Assembly: GCA_012295225.1 (NCBI GenBank)
Contig: WMKK01000003.1
Coordinates: 615,788-679,787 of the forward strand
Origin: Ostreococcus mediterraneus
Lineage: Eukaryota; Chlorophyta; Mamiellophyceae; Mamiellales; Bathycoccaceae
Direction of reading: 5' to 3'
DNA: 64,000 nucleotides
Under the pieces are notes generated by a model. It saw nothing but the letters and a program-made list of their open reading frames with translations, did not search any database and was not told the DNA's origin. The number at the start of each line of letters is the position of its first letter. Positions within the stretch are counted from its first letter, which is position 1. Made by a program: the position numbers and the translations under genes. Positions 27,804 through 38,356 of this stretch are shown here, piece after piece.

Positions 27804-28814
27804 CTATGCATTCGTATCTTGCATCCAGAGCTTCAATCGGAGCTGTGCGATTCGTAAACGAAATGAAACTTCATCATCCACTTCCACCAACGCGGGAAAA
27901 TCAGCAATATCTCCTGAATCCGTCGCTCTCGCCATAAGTACTCGAATTTTCGTTGAAAAATCAACATTTATGCCTGAATCGTTCAGTTCCTTCAGCAATT
28001 CCTCAGCAGAGAGCATAAACAGTTTATATCCCACGCTTGGTACTTCATCTGATTCGGCTTTGCGCGTTTCGCTGCTATTATTATCGATAGAAACGCCGCT
28101 AGAAATAGACAAATCACTCGGAAGAATGAGCCACGTGTCTGGTAAATTTTGTTTTTGCGCCGCAAGCAAAAGTTTGACTTCATCCTCAACCGATCGTCTT
28201 GCAATCGGCGCTGCGCCTTCGTGTTTCGCGCTTGCGCCCACCTCGTGTGCGAGTCGTATGTCTTGAGAAGTCTGGCACGCTCGCACGAATACTTCTCCCA
28301 GGTGCCGCCGGAGTTGCATTTCAGTGATTTTTTGCAATGACTCTGGCACCTGAATACTTTTAGTTTTGAATCCCATTTGAAACCCTTGACGTTTTACCGT
28401 TGCCTCGAGTGCACTTGGACTACTAGACACGTAAACGCCACGTCCGGGCAAGTCTCCTCGGACGTCCGGCATCACCCATTGTTGCTTCATTTCATCCTTT
28501 GCCAATACATATCGAACCATAAAATCTCGCGGGAAATGTCTATCCATGCCCATGCATCGTCTTCGTGGCATCAACGCTGCGCGCGCGCCGTGCGCGCGCG
28601 CGTCAAATGCCCAATTCGCCTTGATGTTTTCCAACAAACGCTCAACCTCTCGTTCGCTATCGAAAGCGTCTGCTACATGAGACGTCGATAGTACCTTCTG
28701 TGACACATTTAGGCATTTACCGCGTCGCCGTCGAGCGGATGTGGACACTAAACTTGACACCTGCTCTCGCAACGCGGCGCTTACAGTTGTTAGCACTTGA
28801 CGGCGGGTAGACAT
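27804..28814 (-). CDS. Protein with YlxR-like RNA-binding domain, probably organellar
   Basis: The 336-residue product starts at the ATG at 28814; the frame extends upstream only from a TTG. The first 35 residues are Ser/Thr/Arg-rich, like a transit peptide. At about residues 85-150 a YlxR-like segment is visible: RRCMGMDRHFPRDFMVRYV, then LPGRGVYVSSSPSALEATVK. In bacteria YlxR is encoded between nusA and infB and binds RNA. The remaining 180 residues have no recognised domain and contain a Ser-rich patch. The domain call rests on pattern similarity only. A plastid or mitochondrial translation or RNA role is an inference. Confidence 0.6.
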   Translation of the reverse strand: MSTRRQVLTTVSAALREQVSSLVSTSARRRRGKCLNVSQKVLSTSHVADAFDSEREVERLLENIKANWAFDARAHGARAALMPRRRCMGMDRHFPRDFMVRYVLAKDEMKQQWVMPDVRGDLPGRGVYVSSSPSALEATVKRQGFQMGFKTKSIQVPESLQKITEMQLRRHLGEVFVRACQTSQDIRLAHEVGASAKHEGAAPIARRSVEDEVKLLLAAQKQNLPDTWLILPSDLSISSGVSIDNNSSETRKAESDEVPSVGYKLFMLSAEELLKELNDSGINVDFSTKIRVLMARATDSGDIADFPALVEVDDEVSFRLRIAQLRLKLWMQDTNA

Positions 28815-29168
28815 CCTAAGCGCGTGTTTTAGCGCGCCTCTCGCACATAATCGTCGGTAAAGTGCAACGTTGAGCTTATTTGAAGTACTTGCACCACTAA
28901 AATAGGGATCAGCATCAACGCCTGCCCGTGCACGCGGTACAATGACGCGATTTTGTAGAGCGGCTCTGTACCCTGACTTGTCGAAATCATCGTGGCCGCG
29001 GTCCCCATACGACAGACGGCGACGCTGAATAGCGTCAAACTCAAGGAATATTGAACACAAACATCAAACGGGCGATGTTTGTGATATTTATCGGCGGCAT
29101 GTTCGCATGCGCGCACATTTAGATCGCATGCGTTAGGCGAATCACTAGTGTTGGAGGTTGACGTTTAA
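28815..29168. promoter_or_regulatory. Divergent intergenic region YlxR protein / TIG protein
   Basis: A 354-bp spacer of moderate GC. An open frame from 29060 continues into the YlxR gene but begins at TTG, so it is treated as 5' UTR or promoter. No TATA box, repeat or RNA gene was recognised. Confidence 0.4.
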
Positions 29169-32100
29169 ATGATGTACGCACCAAAGTCAACGCCCGCGAG
29201 GGCTAGACGCTCGCTAGAGACAACGCAAATGATCACGATGACTATAGCGCGTTTTCTTCTACTTATATTGGCGCTTGTTGGGACATTCTCGTGCGTGGGT
29301 GTTGAGGCGCAGTACGACTCAACGGCGACAACATTGACGTTAGAGCACATTTGGCCGGAAAGTGGAGCAGTGTACGAGTCGACAACGGTGGCGCTGTACG
29401 GGAGTGGGTATAGTAATGCGTTACCACCAGTAGGTTGTAGATTTGGGGAAGTTGTCGCGGCAAAAGATGCAGCAACGAGTACGAGTACGAAGATTGTATG
29501 TTCAACTCCCACAGTGTTTGCTGGTTTTGTCGCTGTTGGATTGGCGCAAGCGACGGGGCGAAAGTACGTTCCAGGATCAGATGACTTGGTCGTAGACAAC
29601 GGGCAACACTCTTTCGAGTTTGTCAAACCGTGGAAGCTGTCTCGAGTGAACCCAGAGTTCGTTTACAAGACTGGTGGGGAGGTTCTAAGACTCGTTGGCT
29701 CAGATTTTCGCCCGGGAATGCAGTGCAAGTTCGAAGTAGCTTCTCTTACTTCTGAGTTTCGTTTTGTATCTTCTGCGCTTGCGATGTGCGAAACGCGTGC
29801 ATCAACTAGCGTAGATGGTACGGTGGCATTAAGTCTCACGAGCGACCATACCGTAGGCGGAACGGAAGTGGCTATGTTTTATCAAACGTCTGCCGTCATC
29901 GATGGACCAGTCGTTTCATCGGGGGCGCCAGGTAGTGACGTGCTCGTAGAGATCTCTGATGCCACGCGTTTGAGCGATATTTTATACTCATTTACGTCTA
30001 GCCCTGTTCGCATCGGATGCTGGTTTGACGGTATTTGGGTTGAAGGATCTTTACTAAGCGAGACGCAACTCAGCTGCAAAGCGCCACTGACTGGCCCCGG
30101 CAGCGTATCTCTGAGCGTCGTGGACATGTACGCTCAAAGAATGTTCCCAACAAACTCCACACTAAGTGGCTGGTATGCTTTTACCATAACGGACGAAGAA
30201 GTTATTGATGCGATCGTTCCATCATCAGGAACTGCTATGCGCTCAAATGTAAGGTCTGCGAGTGAAATGGTTGAATTCTATGGGACGAATCTCATCGCTG
30301 GATTTGGATCAAGTGCGGCACGCTTGTGCTCCACATTAAATCCGGCAGCTTCACCAGTATTAGTGACCGGCGACGTCCATAGTAAATGTGACTTTCCAAG
30401 CGTACCATCTGAAACAGTTGCTCTTGCAGCTCTCAGTTATGGCTTCCACGCCGTCAGCAAGGGGAGCGCATCGTTGACATCGGCGCAGTATCTCATCGTA
30501 TCACCGCCGCAGATTACTTCTGTTATACCTGGATATCTCCGCGAAGGCTCCTTAGCAACTTTTACCGGACAGAATATGATGGATGGTATTCGTTCCGCGT
30601 GGTGCACTTACGATGGAATTGCACTCGAGGCACATCAGGTGTCGTCTGCGTTGTTGAAGTGTCAAGTGCCACTGTACAGCGAGTTGCCAAGCGGATCTGT
30701 AAATACCGCTCATAGTTTAACATTAGGCGTTGTCGGAGGACAAACTGATAGTCTTAGTGCGGCAGGTGTGTCGAGTGTGAATTGGGTGCCACTCACTGCG
30801 GATTTAGCAAGTATAGTTTCAAGTCTAGGCTCAGTGGATGGAGGAACGCGCACAGTGCTGAAAGTCACAGGAGGAATAATTCCAGCATCGGCGTACTACA
30901 CGCCGAAATGCCGATTCGGAACGATTTCTGTATCAGCAGAGCATATACCTGGTGGAGGCGTGGTGTGCACCTCACCAGCGCACGCGGCGGCGACTGTAAA
31001 CGTGGGCATTGATGAAGAGTCTGCGGTGACATTTGAGTACGTTGCAAACGTCATTTTTGACGTTGACTCCATCGTTCCGGCAGGTTTGCCTAAAGCATCT
31101 GGTGGAAACATCACGCTTCCCCTGGACTCTACTCTGTGCAACAGTGTGCAGCCTTTACAGTGCATATTCTCCACCACGTACGGTCCTCAGTGGAGATCAA
31201 CTGCAGCCTGGTGGGCGGGCAGTTGCGTGTGTAAGACTCCAGATGACGGCGGTGTTGGTTTCGCTGTCATGAGCGTCGTCGTGAAGGCTACGAAAGATTC
31301 AAGTGACGTTGCATTTGTGGATGAAGCGGTTGGACAGTACAATACGTATGAGATTCAATCCATTACCCCTGCCATCGATGTTTTCCTTCCACTTGGAGCG
31401 AATTGGATTCAAGCAGAGGAGATTATCCACGTTACTTCTTCCGATGGTACGCTCATTGGTAGTGGAGATTCGAGCCCATGGTGTGTTTTCACTCAGGCTG
31501 GTATATATAATGGCACGACGTTTTACAGTCAGGCGACTTTCACGTCGAGTACGAACTTGAAATGCGCTGTGCCTGGTATGGATTCGCTGATTGCCAGCGG
31601 GCAGAGTGGTTTTGACGTCTGGGTGAGTATTTGCGTGTCAACGGAATACAGCGCCAGCGTCTGCAACGCCAATGCAGGCACGCGCCTAAGATATGAGCAA
31701 AGAGTATTGGCATCCACAATTACTCCAGTCAACGGAACGCAAGACGGTGGTGACATGCTCACCCTCTACGATGCGTCTATCATCAAGTCGTTTGGTGCAA
31801 ACATTCCTAGTTGTCGGTTTGGGACTATTTTCCCGGTTGCCGCAACCCTTGTCACTGGAACTGGCGATCTCAACTGTGTCTCGCCCGCGCATATCGCGGG
31901 TACGGTTCCAGTGAGCGTTCCCCCTATAGGTATCGGAACGACGATCGCAACCTTTACATATCTAGCCATCGACACTTCGGCGGCGGCGCTGTCTCTCACG
32001 TATGGCACTGACACTGATGTCATCGCGTATCTCGTCGATCCGACTCCCATGATCACAGAAGTGTCCCCTTGGATGGGTTGGAGCGGTAGTGTGGTCTCTT

Positions 32101-32645
32101 TGACCGGTACAAACTTTCCATCTGGGCCAGATGTGCGCTGCAGGTTTGGCTCGGTTTCCGTGGATGCTCAAGTAATCTCTGCGGCGTTAATACGCTGCGG
32201 TGGAACAGTCCCGGTGACGTCCGATCCCATCGAACAGCAGCTGATGTCGATCACAACGAGCGACGGTTCAACAAACGCAAATGTCACCACCATGCAGCAT
32301 TACATCGTCAGCAAAGGCAATGTTAGCTCTGTGGATGCTGTAGATGGGTGGCAGGAGGGAGGTAACCTGCTCGCGGTCAAGGTGGCCACGTGGTCCCCAG
32401 AAGGATACACATCGTGCTTATTTGGTACGATTTCCGTACAGAGTAGAGGCGGTAATGGGTATGGTGCGATCGGTAAAGCATCAGTTTCACAAGCATCGCA
32501 GTGGTGGTCTAGTTCTTCAGATGAAACAAATGTCGAGTGCGTTTCGCCTGCTCAAAAGGCAGGAACAGTGTCATTTGGTGTCTCAATTGCGGGGACGTTG
32601 ACAAAGTCATTCGATGGCAATGTGACGGCTTTCACGTACATTTAG
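29169..32645 (+). CDS. Large secreted IPT/TIG-repeat protein
   Basis: The 1158-residue protein has a signal peptide (ARFLLLILALVGTFSCVGVEA) ending near residue 47. The body is a long series of IPT/TIG immunoglobulin-like modules. Each typically shows a CRFGTI strand and, some 20 residues later, a C-x-SPAH motif, so one disulfide per module is likely. At least ten modules can be counted by these pairs. The protein is rich in Ser/Thr and potential N-glycosylation sites. There is no C-terminal membrane segment, GPI signal or cytoplasmic domain, so it may be secreted or wall-associated. It is the paralog of the partial gene at 1-1816. TIG arrays often act in adhesion; function here is unknown. 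Confidence 0.88.
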   Translation: MMYAPKSTPARARRSLETTQMITMTIARFLLLILALVGTFSCVGVEAQYDSTATTLTLEHIWPESGAVYESTTVALYGSGYSNALPPVGCRFGEVVAAKDAATSTSTKIVCSTPTVFAGFVAVGLAQATGRKYVPGSDDLVVDNGQHSFEFVKPWKLSRVNPEFVYKTGGEVLRLVGSDFRPGMQCKFEVASLTSEFRFVSSALAMCETRASTSVDGTVALSLTSDHTVGGTEVAMFYQTSAVIDGPVVSSGAPGSDVLVEISDATRLSDILYSFTSSPVRIGCWFDGIWVEGSLLSETQLSCKAPLTGPGSVSLSVVDMYAQRMFPTNSTLSGWYAFTITDEEVIDAIVPSSGTAMRSNVRSASEMVEFYGTNLIAGFGSSAARLCSTLNPAASPVLVTGDVHSKCDFPSVPSETVALAALSYGFHAVSKGSASLTSAQYLIVSPPQITSVIPGYLREGSLATFTGQNMMDGIRSAWCTYDGIALEAHQVSSALLKCQVPLYSELPSGSVNTAHSLTLGVVGGQTDSLSAAGVSSVNWVPLTADLASIVSSLGSVDGGTRTVLKVTGGIIPASAYYTPKCRFGTISVSAEHIPGGGVVCTSPAHAAATVNVGIDEESAVTFEYVANVIFDVDSIVPAGLPKASGGNITLPLDSTLCNSVQPLQCIFSTTYGPQWRSTAAWWAGSCVCKTPDDGGVGFAVMSVVVKATKDSSDVAFVDEAVGQYNTYEIQSITPAIDVFLPLGANWIQAEEIIHVTSSDGTLIGSGDSSPWCVFTQAGIYNGTTFYSQATFTSSTNLKCAVPGMDSLIASGQSGFDVWVSICVSTEYSASVCNANAGTRLRYEQRVLASTITPVNGTQDGGDMLTLYDASIIKSFGANIPSCRFGTIFPVAATLVTGTGDLNCVSPAHIAGTVPVSVPPIGIGTTIATFTYLAIDTSAAALSLTYGTDTDVIAYLVDPTPMITEVSPWMGWSGSVVSLTGTNFPSGPDVRCRFGSVSVDAQVISAALIRCGGTVPVTSDPIEQQLMSITTSDGSTNANVTTMQHYIVSKGNVSSVDAVDGWQEGGNLLAVKVATWSPEGYTSCLFGTISVQSRGGNGYGAIGKASVSQASQWWSSSSDETNVECVSPAQKAGTVSFGVSIAGTLTKSFDGNVTAFTYI

Positions 32646-32722
32646 TAGAATTAATGCTATAGCTAGTTAACAATCTATAAGAATTCGTTTGTTTAACATC
32701 GTCACTCATAGTGAGAATACGA

Positions 32723-35272
32723 TTACCAAGTTCCCGAATACCACTTGTTTGAGTCGTTAAACGGTGAGCGGCGACTCGGGGAATCGCTCGAGGTGAATGC
32801 TTTGTTCTTCGCTTTCACGCGTGCATTCTCCCATTTGATGAGCGCTGTACTATCGTTCAGTACATTATACGCTTCGCCGATCAATTTAAAAAGTCTACTC
32901 GAAACATCTGCCCGTGCGTCCGAAAGAGCTTGAGAAGCGCCGCCTCGTGATGCCTTGTCCGGATGATGACTCAATGCAAGCTGTCTGTAGCACTTTTTCA
33001 ACTCATCGCTCGATGGTTTGGCTCCTACACCAAGTAATCGACGCCAATTGATTGGCGTACCAGCTTGCAGCCGTTCTTCAACAGTTTTCAGGTACGACAG
33101 TACTTTTGTTCGTTCGTCGCTAGAAAGCGACATAGTGAGCAACGCTTCATACGTCGCCTTTGCATTAGACACCATATCTAGTTCAGTGTATATGGCGGCT
33201 AATCTACTATGTGCCTTGGCGTAATTGGGTGCGAGAGCACATGCTGCGCTAGCTGACGCGAGCGCATCAACATAACGCTCCGTAGCTTGCTCGCACGCGC
33301 AAATGTTGGACAGGAACAAAGCTTGAAGTGTCTTCGAATATTTGCACATTCCCAGCGCCTCAGAGTACATGCGCATGGCATCTGCATAATCGCCTGCACT
33401 GAATGCAGTTTTACCTCGTTCTTTCAACTGATTTATATCATGCGCTCTCTGCGACAGGATCAAAAGTTCCGTCGGATTTATCAAATCGTCTTCAAACTTT
33501 GGAGACCCTGCACCGTTTCCATTCATAGATTCAAGAGCAGGCATCAAAGGCGCTAAGCTTTCTAAGCAATTGCCGATATCGGCCAACTCAAAGTAAATTC
33601 GCGCTCTTATGCAAAGCCTACGAATATCCTTGACGCTAACATCTTCAACCAACTTCTCTGCGGCGTCTAAATCCCCAGCAAATCGCAATGCCTCTGCTTT
33701 CAAAGTGGCGATGAACGAGGACTGAGGTGATAGCTGCGAAGCAATTTTCAGTGATTGCAAAACGTCTTCAACACATTTTTTGTCGCGGCCGCCGTCATCT
33801 TGCTGGTCGTTGCTTTCTTCTAGTTCACGAAGTTGATACGCAACTTCATCAACGATGTGTTGTGTCACCTCCAAGTCATTAAGCACTTGTTTTGCGTCCG
33901 ATTTCTGATCGGTATTCGAAAATTTATGATTGATGACGTCAAACGCTTCTTGTTTTGCTTCTTCGAAATGGCCGAGCTGGAGTAGACAGCGTGCTAAACG
34001 GATTTGTGCCTTGAAATGAAGTGGCTCTAACTTTAACGCTGCACAGCAATCTTCAGCTGCAAGCAAAGGGCTACCAAGCATCATGTGCGCAGCAGCGCGA
34101 TTTGAAAACAATCCAACTTGAACTTTTTTACTGTCTGGGAGATTGATAACCTCCAAGTGTTCGAGAGCGGATGTATACAACTCCAAAGCTGTGTTAAAAT
34201 CATCCTTGCGGAACGCATCATTTGCAGCCACTTTGTCGCGCTCTATAAACGCACGCACAAGAGTAACCTTTTGCGCCGCAGCTTCTTTCAAATCTGCTGC
34301 GCTAGACGCCGGTGAAAGTACAACAAATTCAATGTATCGCTGCGCTTTTTCTAATTCTTGGAGCTGTAAGCAACACGTTGATGCGCGCAAAAGCGCTCTC
34401 GCGTGATTACAATCCACTTTGAGCACCATCTCACACTCTGTGAGCGCCTCTCGCGTATGTCCCAGAGAAAAGAGTGCTGCCGCGCGATTCACGCGCAGCC
34501 ATAACTGCGATGGTTGCACAAGTACGATTCCGCTTACTTCAAGCTCGGCGATAGCGTGCGAGTATGATTGCTCGGCGGCGCCAATGTTGCCGCGCTTGAA
34601 CGACGCATCTGCCTCTCGCCTATGTTCATCGGCTCGCCTCATCGCCGCAGCTTGTAATGCCGCCAGCTGCTTAGCTTTCGCTTCTTCTTCTTTGCGCTCG
34701 AGTTCGTCGTAGACGAGATCTTGCTGCATTTCAAATTCTTTCGTCGCCACAGCAAACTCAACGGCGTACATACCGTGAATTTCCTCCGCTTCCTCCAATG
34801 TCTGTCTTGCGAGCTCAACTTTCTCCCAACTATGCGCCAACTTGAGCTCTAAATCAACTTTTCGCAACTCTAAACGTCGCAACTTTACTTCTAAATCGGC
34901 GTCGACTTGAATCCTCCGTAAGCTAACGTCTCCATTCAACGAAGATGAAGAAGATGACGCCGCGCGTTGGTCAACGTCACCCGTCAGCGACTCGCTCACG
35001 CAGATTTGCATAACCCTGGAAATCCCATACGCATCATCCGACGCGTCTGTGTCGTCGTCGTCACTCGCATCACTCGAAGGCGCGCTATTCGACGCATGTT
35101 CGTCTTCGCTATCGCCCTCTTCGTCGTCGTCTGTATTCGCGCGCACGTCTGACAGCTGCGCGGTGATTTCTTCTCGCAACCTTCTCAACGTCGTCGTCTT
35201 GGCTTGAATGTCATGCGTCACGCCATCGATATCATACGTCTTACTCGTACCCCCAGCGTCTTCGTTCATCAT
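32723..35272 (-). CDS. TPR-repeat co-chaperone with C-terminal J domain (DNAJC7-like)
   Basis: The 849-residue protein starts at the ATG at 35272 (a TTG opens the longer frame). An acidic N-terminal 120 residues precede a long coiled coil (about 130-220). Multiple TPR units follow (ADASFKRGNIGAAEQSYSHA; RDKVAANDAFRKDDFNTALE; RGKTAFSAGDYADAMRMYSE). The J domain lies at about residues 745-830, with the HPD tripeptide in LALSHHPDKA near 769. TPR plus J domain is the DNAJC7/TPR2 layout, which passes clients between Hsp70 and Hsp90. The N-terminal coiled coil is extra compared with human DNAJC7. No targeting signal, so a cytosolic site is likely. Confidence 0.88.
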   Translation of the reverse strand: MMNEDAGGTSKTYDIDGVTHDIQAKTTTLRRLREEITAQLSDVRANTDDDEEGDSEDEHASNSAPSSDASDDDDTDASDDAYGISRVMQICVSESLTGDVDQRAASSSSSSLNGDVSLRRIQVDADLEVKLRRLELRKVDLELKLAHSWEKVELARQTLEEAEEIHGMYAVEFAVATKEFEMQQDLVYDELERKEEEAKAKQLAALQAAAMRRADEHRREADASFKRGNIGAAEQSYSHAIAELEVSGIVLVQPSQLWLRVNRAAALFSLGHTREALTECEMVLKVDCNHARALLRASTCCLQLQELEKAQRYIEFVVLSPASSAADLKEAAAQKVTLVRAFIERDKVAANDAFRKDDFNTALELYTSALEHLEVINLPDSKKVQVGLFSNRAAAHMMLGSPLLAAEDCCAALKLEPLHFKAQIRLARCLLQLGHFEEAKQEAFDVINHKFSNTDQKSDAKQVLNDLEVTQHIVDEVAYQLRELEESNDQQDDGGRDKKCVEDVLQSLKIASQLSPQSSFIATLKAEALRFAGDLDAAEKLVEDVSVKDIRRLCIRARIYFELADIGNCLESLAPLMPALESMNGNGAGSPKFEDDLINPTELLILSQRAHDINQLKERGKTAFSAGDYADAMRMYSEALGMCKYSKTLQALFLSNICACEQATERYVDALASASAACALAPNYAKAHSRLAAIYTELDMVSNAKATYEALLTMSLSSDERTKVLSYLKTVEERLQAGTPINWRRLLGVGAKPSSDELKKCYRQLALSHHPDKASRGGASQALSDARADVSSRLFKLIGEAYNVLNDSTALIKWENARVKAKNKAFTSSDSPSRRSPFNDSNKWYSGTW

Positions 35273-35460
35273 GCGTACGCGTCTGTGCGTCGTCGTCCAC
35301 ACCAACGTCGTCCCACGCGAATTAAACCACTCTCACTCGCTCGAGTGTGACGGGCAATTTTAAAACTTCTCTCACACCGTTGCGCGCGCGTTCCATGCGT
35401 TGACGACGACGTTGACGACGACACGAGGGGTGACTAACGCGCGACACTGTCGTCGTCGTC

Positions 35461-35492
<32 letters not shown>

Positions 35493-35907
35493 GTTGACGT
35501 CGTCGTCGTCGTTGACGTGTGTCGTGTCACAACGTCGTGCTCCACAAAGTCAACGACCGGCAGAGCGCAGCCGAGCCGTCGAGCCAGCGCGCGGTGCACC
35601 CAGAACGTGTGTTCCTAAGCACTGTAGAAGGTTTGTAAGATATAAAGAGCGAAATAGTGAAGTGAGATTAAACACGACGACATGAAGCGAGGCCTAATAA
35701 GGAGGGTGTCACCACGTCCACACCCACCAGTCCGAGTCCCGAAGTCCACACGACGCACGGAGACGACTGTGGCGGCGGTGGATGCGACGACGGAGACGCG
35801 CGACAGAGCGACGCGACGAAGAGACGCGAGAGAACGAACACGCGAGAGGACGAACACGCGGTAGATTGATAGATATCACACGCACGCACACACGAGGATT
35901 CGTCGTC
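35273..35907. promoter_or_regulatory. Divergent intergenic region TPR-J / BCCIP
   Basis: This 635-bp spacer contains a GTC microsatellite (about 35450-35510), repeat copy B (35608-35721) and a GC-rich 5' leader before BCCIP. Several frames are open because of the trinucleotide bias, but none resembles a protein. No TATA box or RNA gene was recognised. Confidence 0.45.
35608..35721 (+). repeat. Dispersed non-coding repeat, copy B
   Basis: This is the counterpart of 2093-2206 in the same orientation, matching in blocks from GTGTTCCT through GATATA to AGGGTGT-ACCACGTCCAC. Unlike copy A it is not bracketed by the GTGATACATCTGGTG motif. It lies about 190 bp upstream of the BCCIP start. Confidence 0.6.
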
Positions 35908-36010
35908 ATGCCACCGCGCGCGACAAAGAAGACGAAAACGAATGCGAACTGCGACGGAGGCGGGTCGCGAGGCGCGCACGCGGGGAAGGCGGTTGATTAC
36001 GGCACGGATG

Positions 36011-36044
<34 letters not shown>

Positions 36045-36929
36045 ATCAGATGACACGGATGAGATCACGGTACGATCACGATGACGACGACGCGAACGAC
36101 GCCTAGCGCGCACTGGGAAGAAGACAAGGAAAAGGGTGACAATTAGACACTCGAGACTGACGAGTGCGCGCTTTCGTCGTTGACGTGTGTGAAACAGGTG
36201 GATTTTGATTTCTGCGATCCCAAAGAGGCAGATTTTCATGGACTCAAAGCGTTGTTTAAGGGATATTTAGACAATACTGAGTTTGCGTGCTCAGACTTGT
36301 GCGATTTCGTCATCAAGCAAAAAGCCGTCGGGACGGTGGTGAAGACGAGTGACGAAAGCGAGGACCCACTCGGAGTGACGACGGTGATTAGCTTAAATCG
36401 ATACAAGGATGAAAATTTCGTCAAGGATATTAAAAAATATGTGCTGAACAAGTGCCCAGCGAAGGATAAGAAAGCATTTGAGAGCGTTTTGAACGACGCT
36501 GCGACTGGGTTGATTATCAATGAGCGAATCATCAACGTACCACAAGAAGCAGGCGAACCTTTGATGAATACTTTGTTTGAAGAAATTCGTTACGCTACAA
36601 AAGACGAAGAAACGGATGAAGCTCGCAAGTCTTTCGAGTTCAAAAACTATATTTTGATCAGTACGCTGTACGAGGACGACGGCGAAGACGAGACGCCAGC
36701 GGATGGTAAAAAGCGCAAGAAAGGACAAGCTGTTAAACAGCGAATCTTTCCACGATTAGAAGAAGAACTTTTGCTCGAAAATGCAAAGATAAATTTTGAG
36801 TGGCAAGGTTCCGGTGGTGAATCGAACGAAATGGCTGAGCTAGTTCCGCGTCGTTGCTGCATGGTTGTTGAAGCGAGCGGCATCGCAAACTTCCTGACAG
36901 AAATCAAGAGTATATTTGAGAACTTCTAA
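35908..36929 (+). CDS. BCCIP: BCCIP/Bcp1 family protein (two exons)
   Basis: Exon 1 is 35908-36069 and exon 2 is 36198-36929, with a 128-bp intron; the product is 297 residues. Exon 1 encodes a basic start (PPRATKKTKTN) and an acidic Asp run encoded by a GAC microsatellite. Joining gives DEIT then VDFDFCDPKEADFHGLKALF, the BCCIP core signature. The C-terminal part has FPRLEEELLLENAKI and VPRRCCMVVE, also family motifs. Yeast Bcp1 is a chaperone for ribosomal protein uL14 and a nuclear export factor; human BCCIP binds BRCA2 and p21. The ribosome-related role is the more likely ancestral one. Confidence 0.9.
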
Positions 36930-37000
36930 TAACGCACATGAGTGCTAATGATGTAGTAGTAATAATTTTCCAAGATTGATTCACTACATGTGGCTAACAT

Positions 37001-38092
37001 CTATCCTAACCCAAAAGATTTCTTCGTACGCGCCTCGACACGAGCACGAGCGGCTTCACGACGTTTCAGTGCCTCAAGCTCCGCCTTGTCAACCTTTTTA
37101 TTCAGCGCCACTGCTGGTCGTTTTCTAGAAACATCAGAGGTCGTGCTTGTGGTAGTGTAACCCAATCCTCCCCCAAGTTTAGCGTCGAACGTTTGACCGC
37201 CGGTTGCAGCGAGCGTTCGAATTGCCCCCGCTTGCGTGCGTGCCTTGGCTGCTTCAAACTTTGGATGGTTGGTACCATAACCCAGATTGAACGCACTCGT
37301 CGACACTGACTTGTTCTTCTCCCCACCTGCAGATGATGACGGTGCCGGTTTATCCGATGCTGTGCTACGCTGAATTGATTTCGCCGCAGCAATGGCATAT
37401 GCTGCTGTTGGGGTGGGATATGTGCTTTGCTTCTGCGCCGGTGCCGGTGCCGCGAGGTTCACTGTTCCTCGAGCATACGGACCCAGAGCATACTGTTCAG
37501 ACTGAGACCCAGGTGTAGTAGTGCTAGAATTCACGCTCGGTGGTGGAGGTGCGCCTTGGGGAGCAGTTTTCGACCAAGCCTTCGTCCCGTTATTGAAGTA
37601 CAGCCTTGTCTTTGGGTCGAAGTAACAAGCTGACTTGGCGTGCCAGTAATAAGATGAACGATCGTCAAATTTCCATGCNCCTAACGTCTGTGTCGCTCTA
37701 TATTCAGCTTCTTCGCGCGCATGAAGTTCTCGCTCGATGGCTTCCTCTAGCTCTCTCTTAGCATTGGCTTCTTGTTCACGCAAACGCGCACCAGCGCCTT
37801 TCGGCTGCGGGCGTACCGCCGCCGCCTCTGTGAGTCGACCTTCAGCAACAAGATCGGCAGCATACGCCTGAGCAGCCTTAGCTTCGATCTCTGCCAATGT
37901 TTTCTTCATTTTATCCGCCTCTTTGGCCTCTGCTATGGTTTTGTGTTTGATGTCTTTGAGTTTGCGTTCCACATTCTTCTTGTGCTTCTCGCTCTGCTCG
38001 TGCATGCGCTTGGCATTCCCGTGCGGCTGGATGAAACATTTACACAATGCGCACCAGTCCGCACGGGAGGCAGAAAAGTATTCATCCGCCAT
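37001..38092 (-). CDS. ZOP1/WBP4-like spliceosomal protein (C2H2 U1-type finger and OCRE-like motif)
   Basis: The 363-residue product begins at the ATG at 38092; upstream frame is open only from a TTG. A matrin/U1-C-type finger lies at the N-terminus (WCALCKCFIQPHGNAKRMHE, then KHKKNVERKL). A long charged coiled coil follows. Near residue 140 an aromatic-rich OCRE-like motif is seen (FDDRSSYYWHAKSACYFDP, LYFNNGTKAW). This order matches plant ZOP1 and animal WBP4, which work in pre-mRNA splicing. The tail has FNLGYGTNHPKFEAAKART and a basic KKSFGLG end. One ambiguous base (n at 37679) leaves a single residue undetermined just before the OCRE-like motif. Confidence 0.75.
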   Translation of the reverse strand: MADEYFSASRADWCALCKCFIQPHGNAKRMHEQSEKHKKNVERKLKDIKHKTIAEAKEADKMKKTLAEIEAKAAQAYAADLVAEGRLTEAAAVRPQPKGAGARLREQEANAKRELEEAIERELHAREEAEYRATQTLXAWKFDDRSSYYWHAKSACYFDPKTRLYFNNGTKAWSKTAPQGAPPPPSVNSSTTTPGSQSEQYALGPYARGTVNLAAPAPAQKQSTYPTPTAAYAIAAAKSIQRSTASDKPAPSSSAGGEKNKSVSTSAFNLGYGTNHPKFEAAKARTQAGAIRTLAATGGQTFDAKLGGGLGYTTTSTTSDVSRKRPAVALNKKVDKAELEALKRREAARARVEARTKKSFGLG

Positions 38093-38356
38093 CGCGGTCG
38101 TACGCGCGCAACGCCGTGGGCGTTTCGCGCGTCCACGTGTGCGGCGCTTGAGCACGCACGTCTCACTCACAACTTTCGCTTGGAACGCGCCAGACGCAAA
38201 CCTGCGACGAGCCAAAGTCGAGTGTGAAAACCGTGATTTCCACCGCGCGTGCGTGAAATCGCGTGAATTTCGGGGAATAGCGTGTATTAAAACTCTTTTA
38301 CGTGAATCTATTGACAGAACGATCGTACGAGGACGTTCGCGACTGTATTACTCGAC

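Noticed and set aside
37679-37679. Possible disruption in the ZOP1-like gene
   Set aside because: It is a single ambiguous base (n); the frame is unbroken on both sides.
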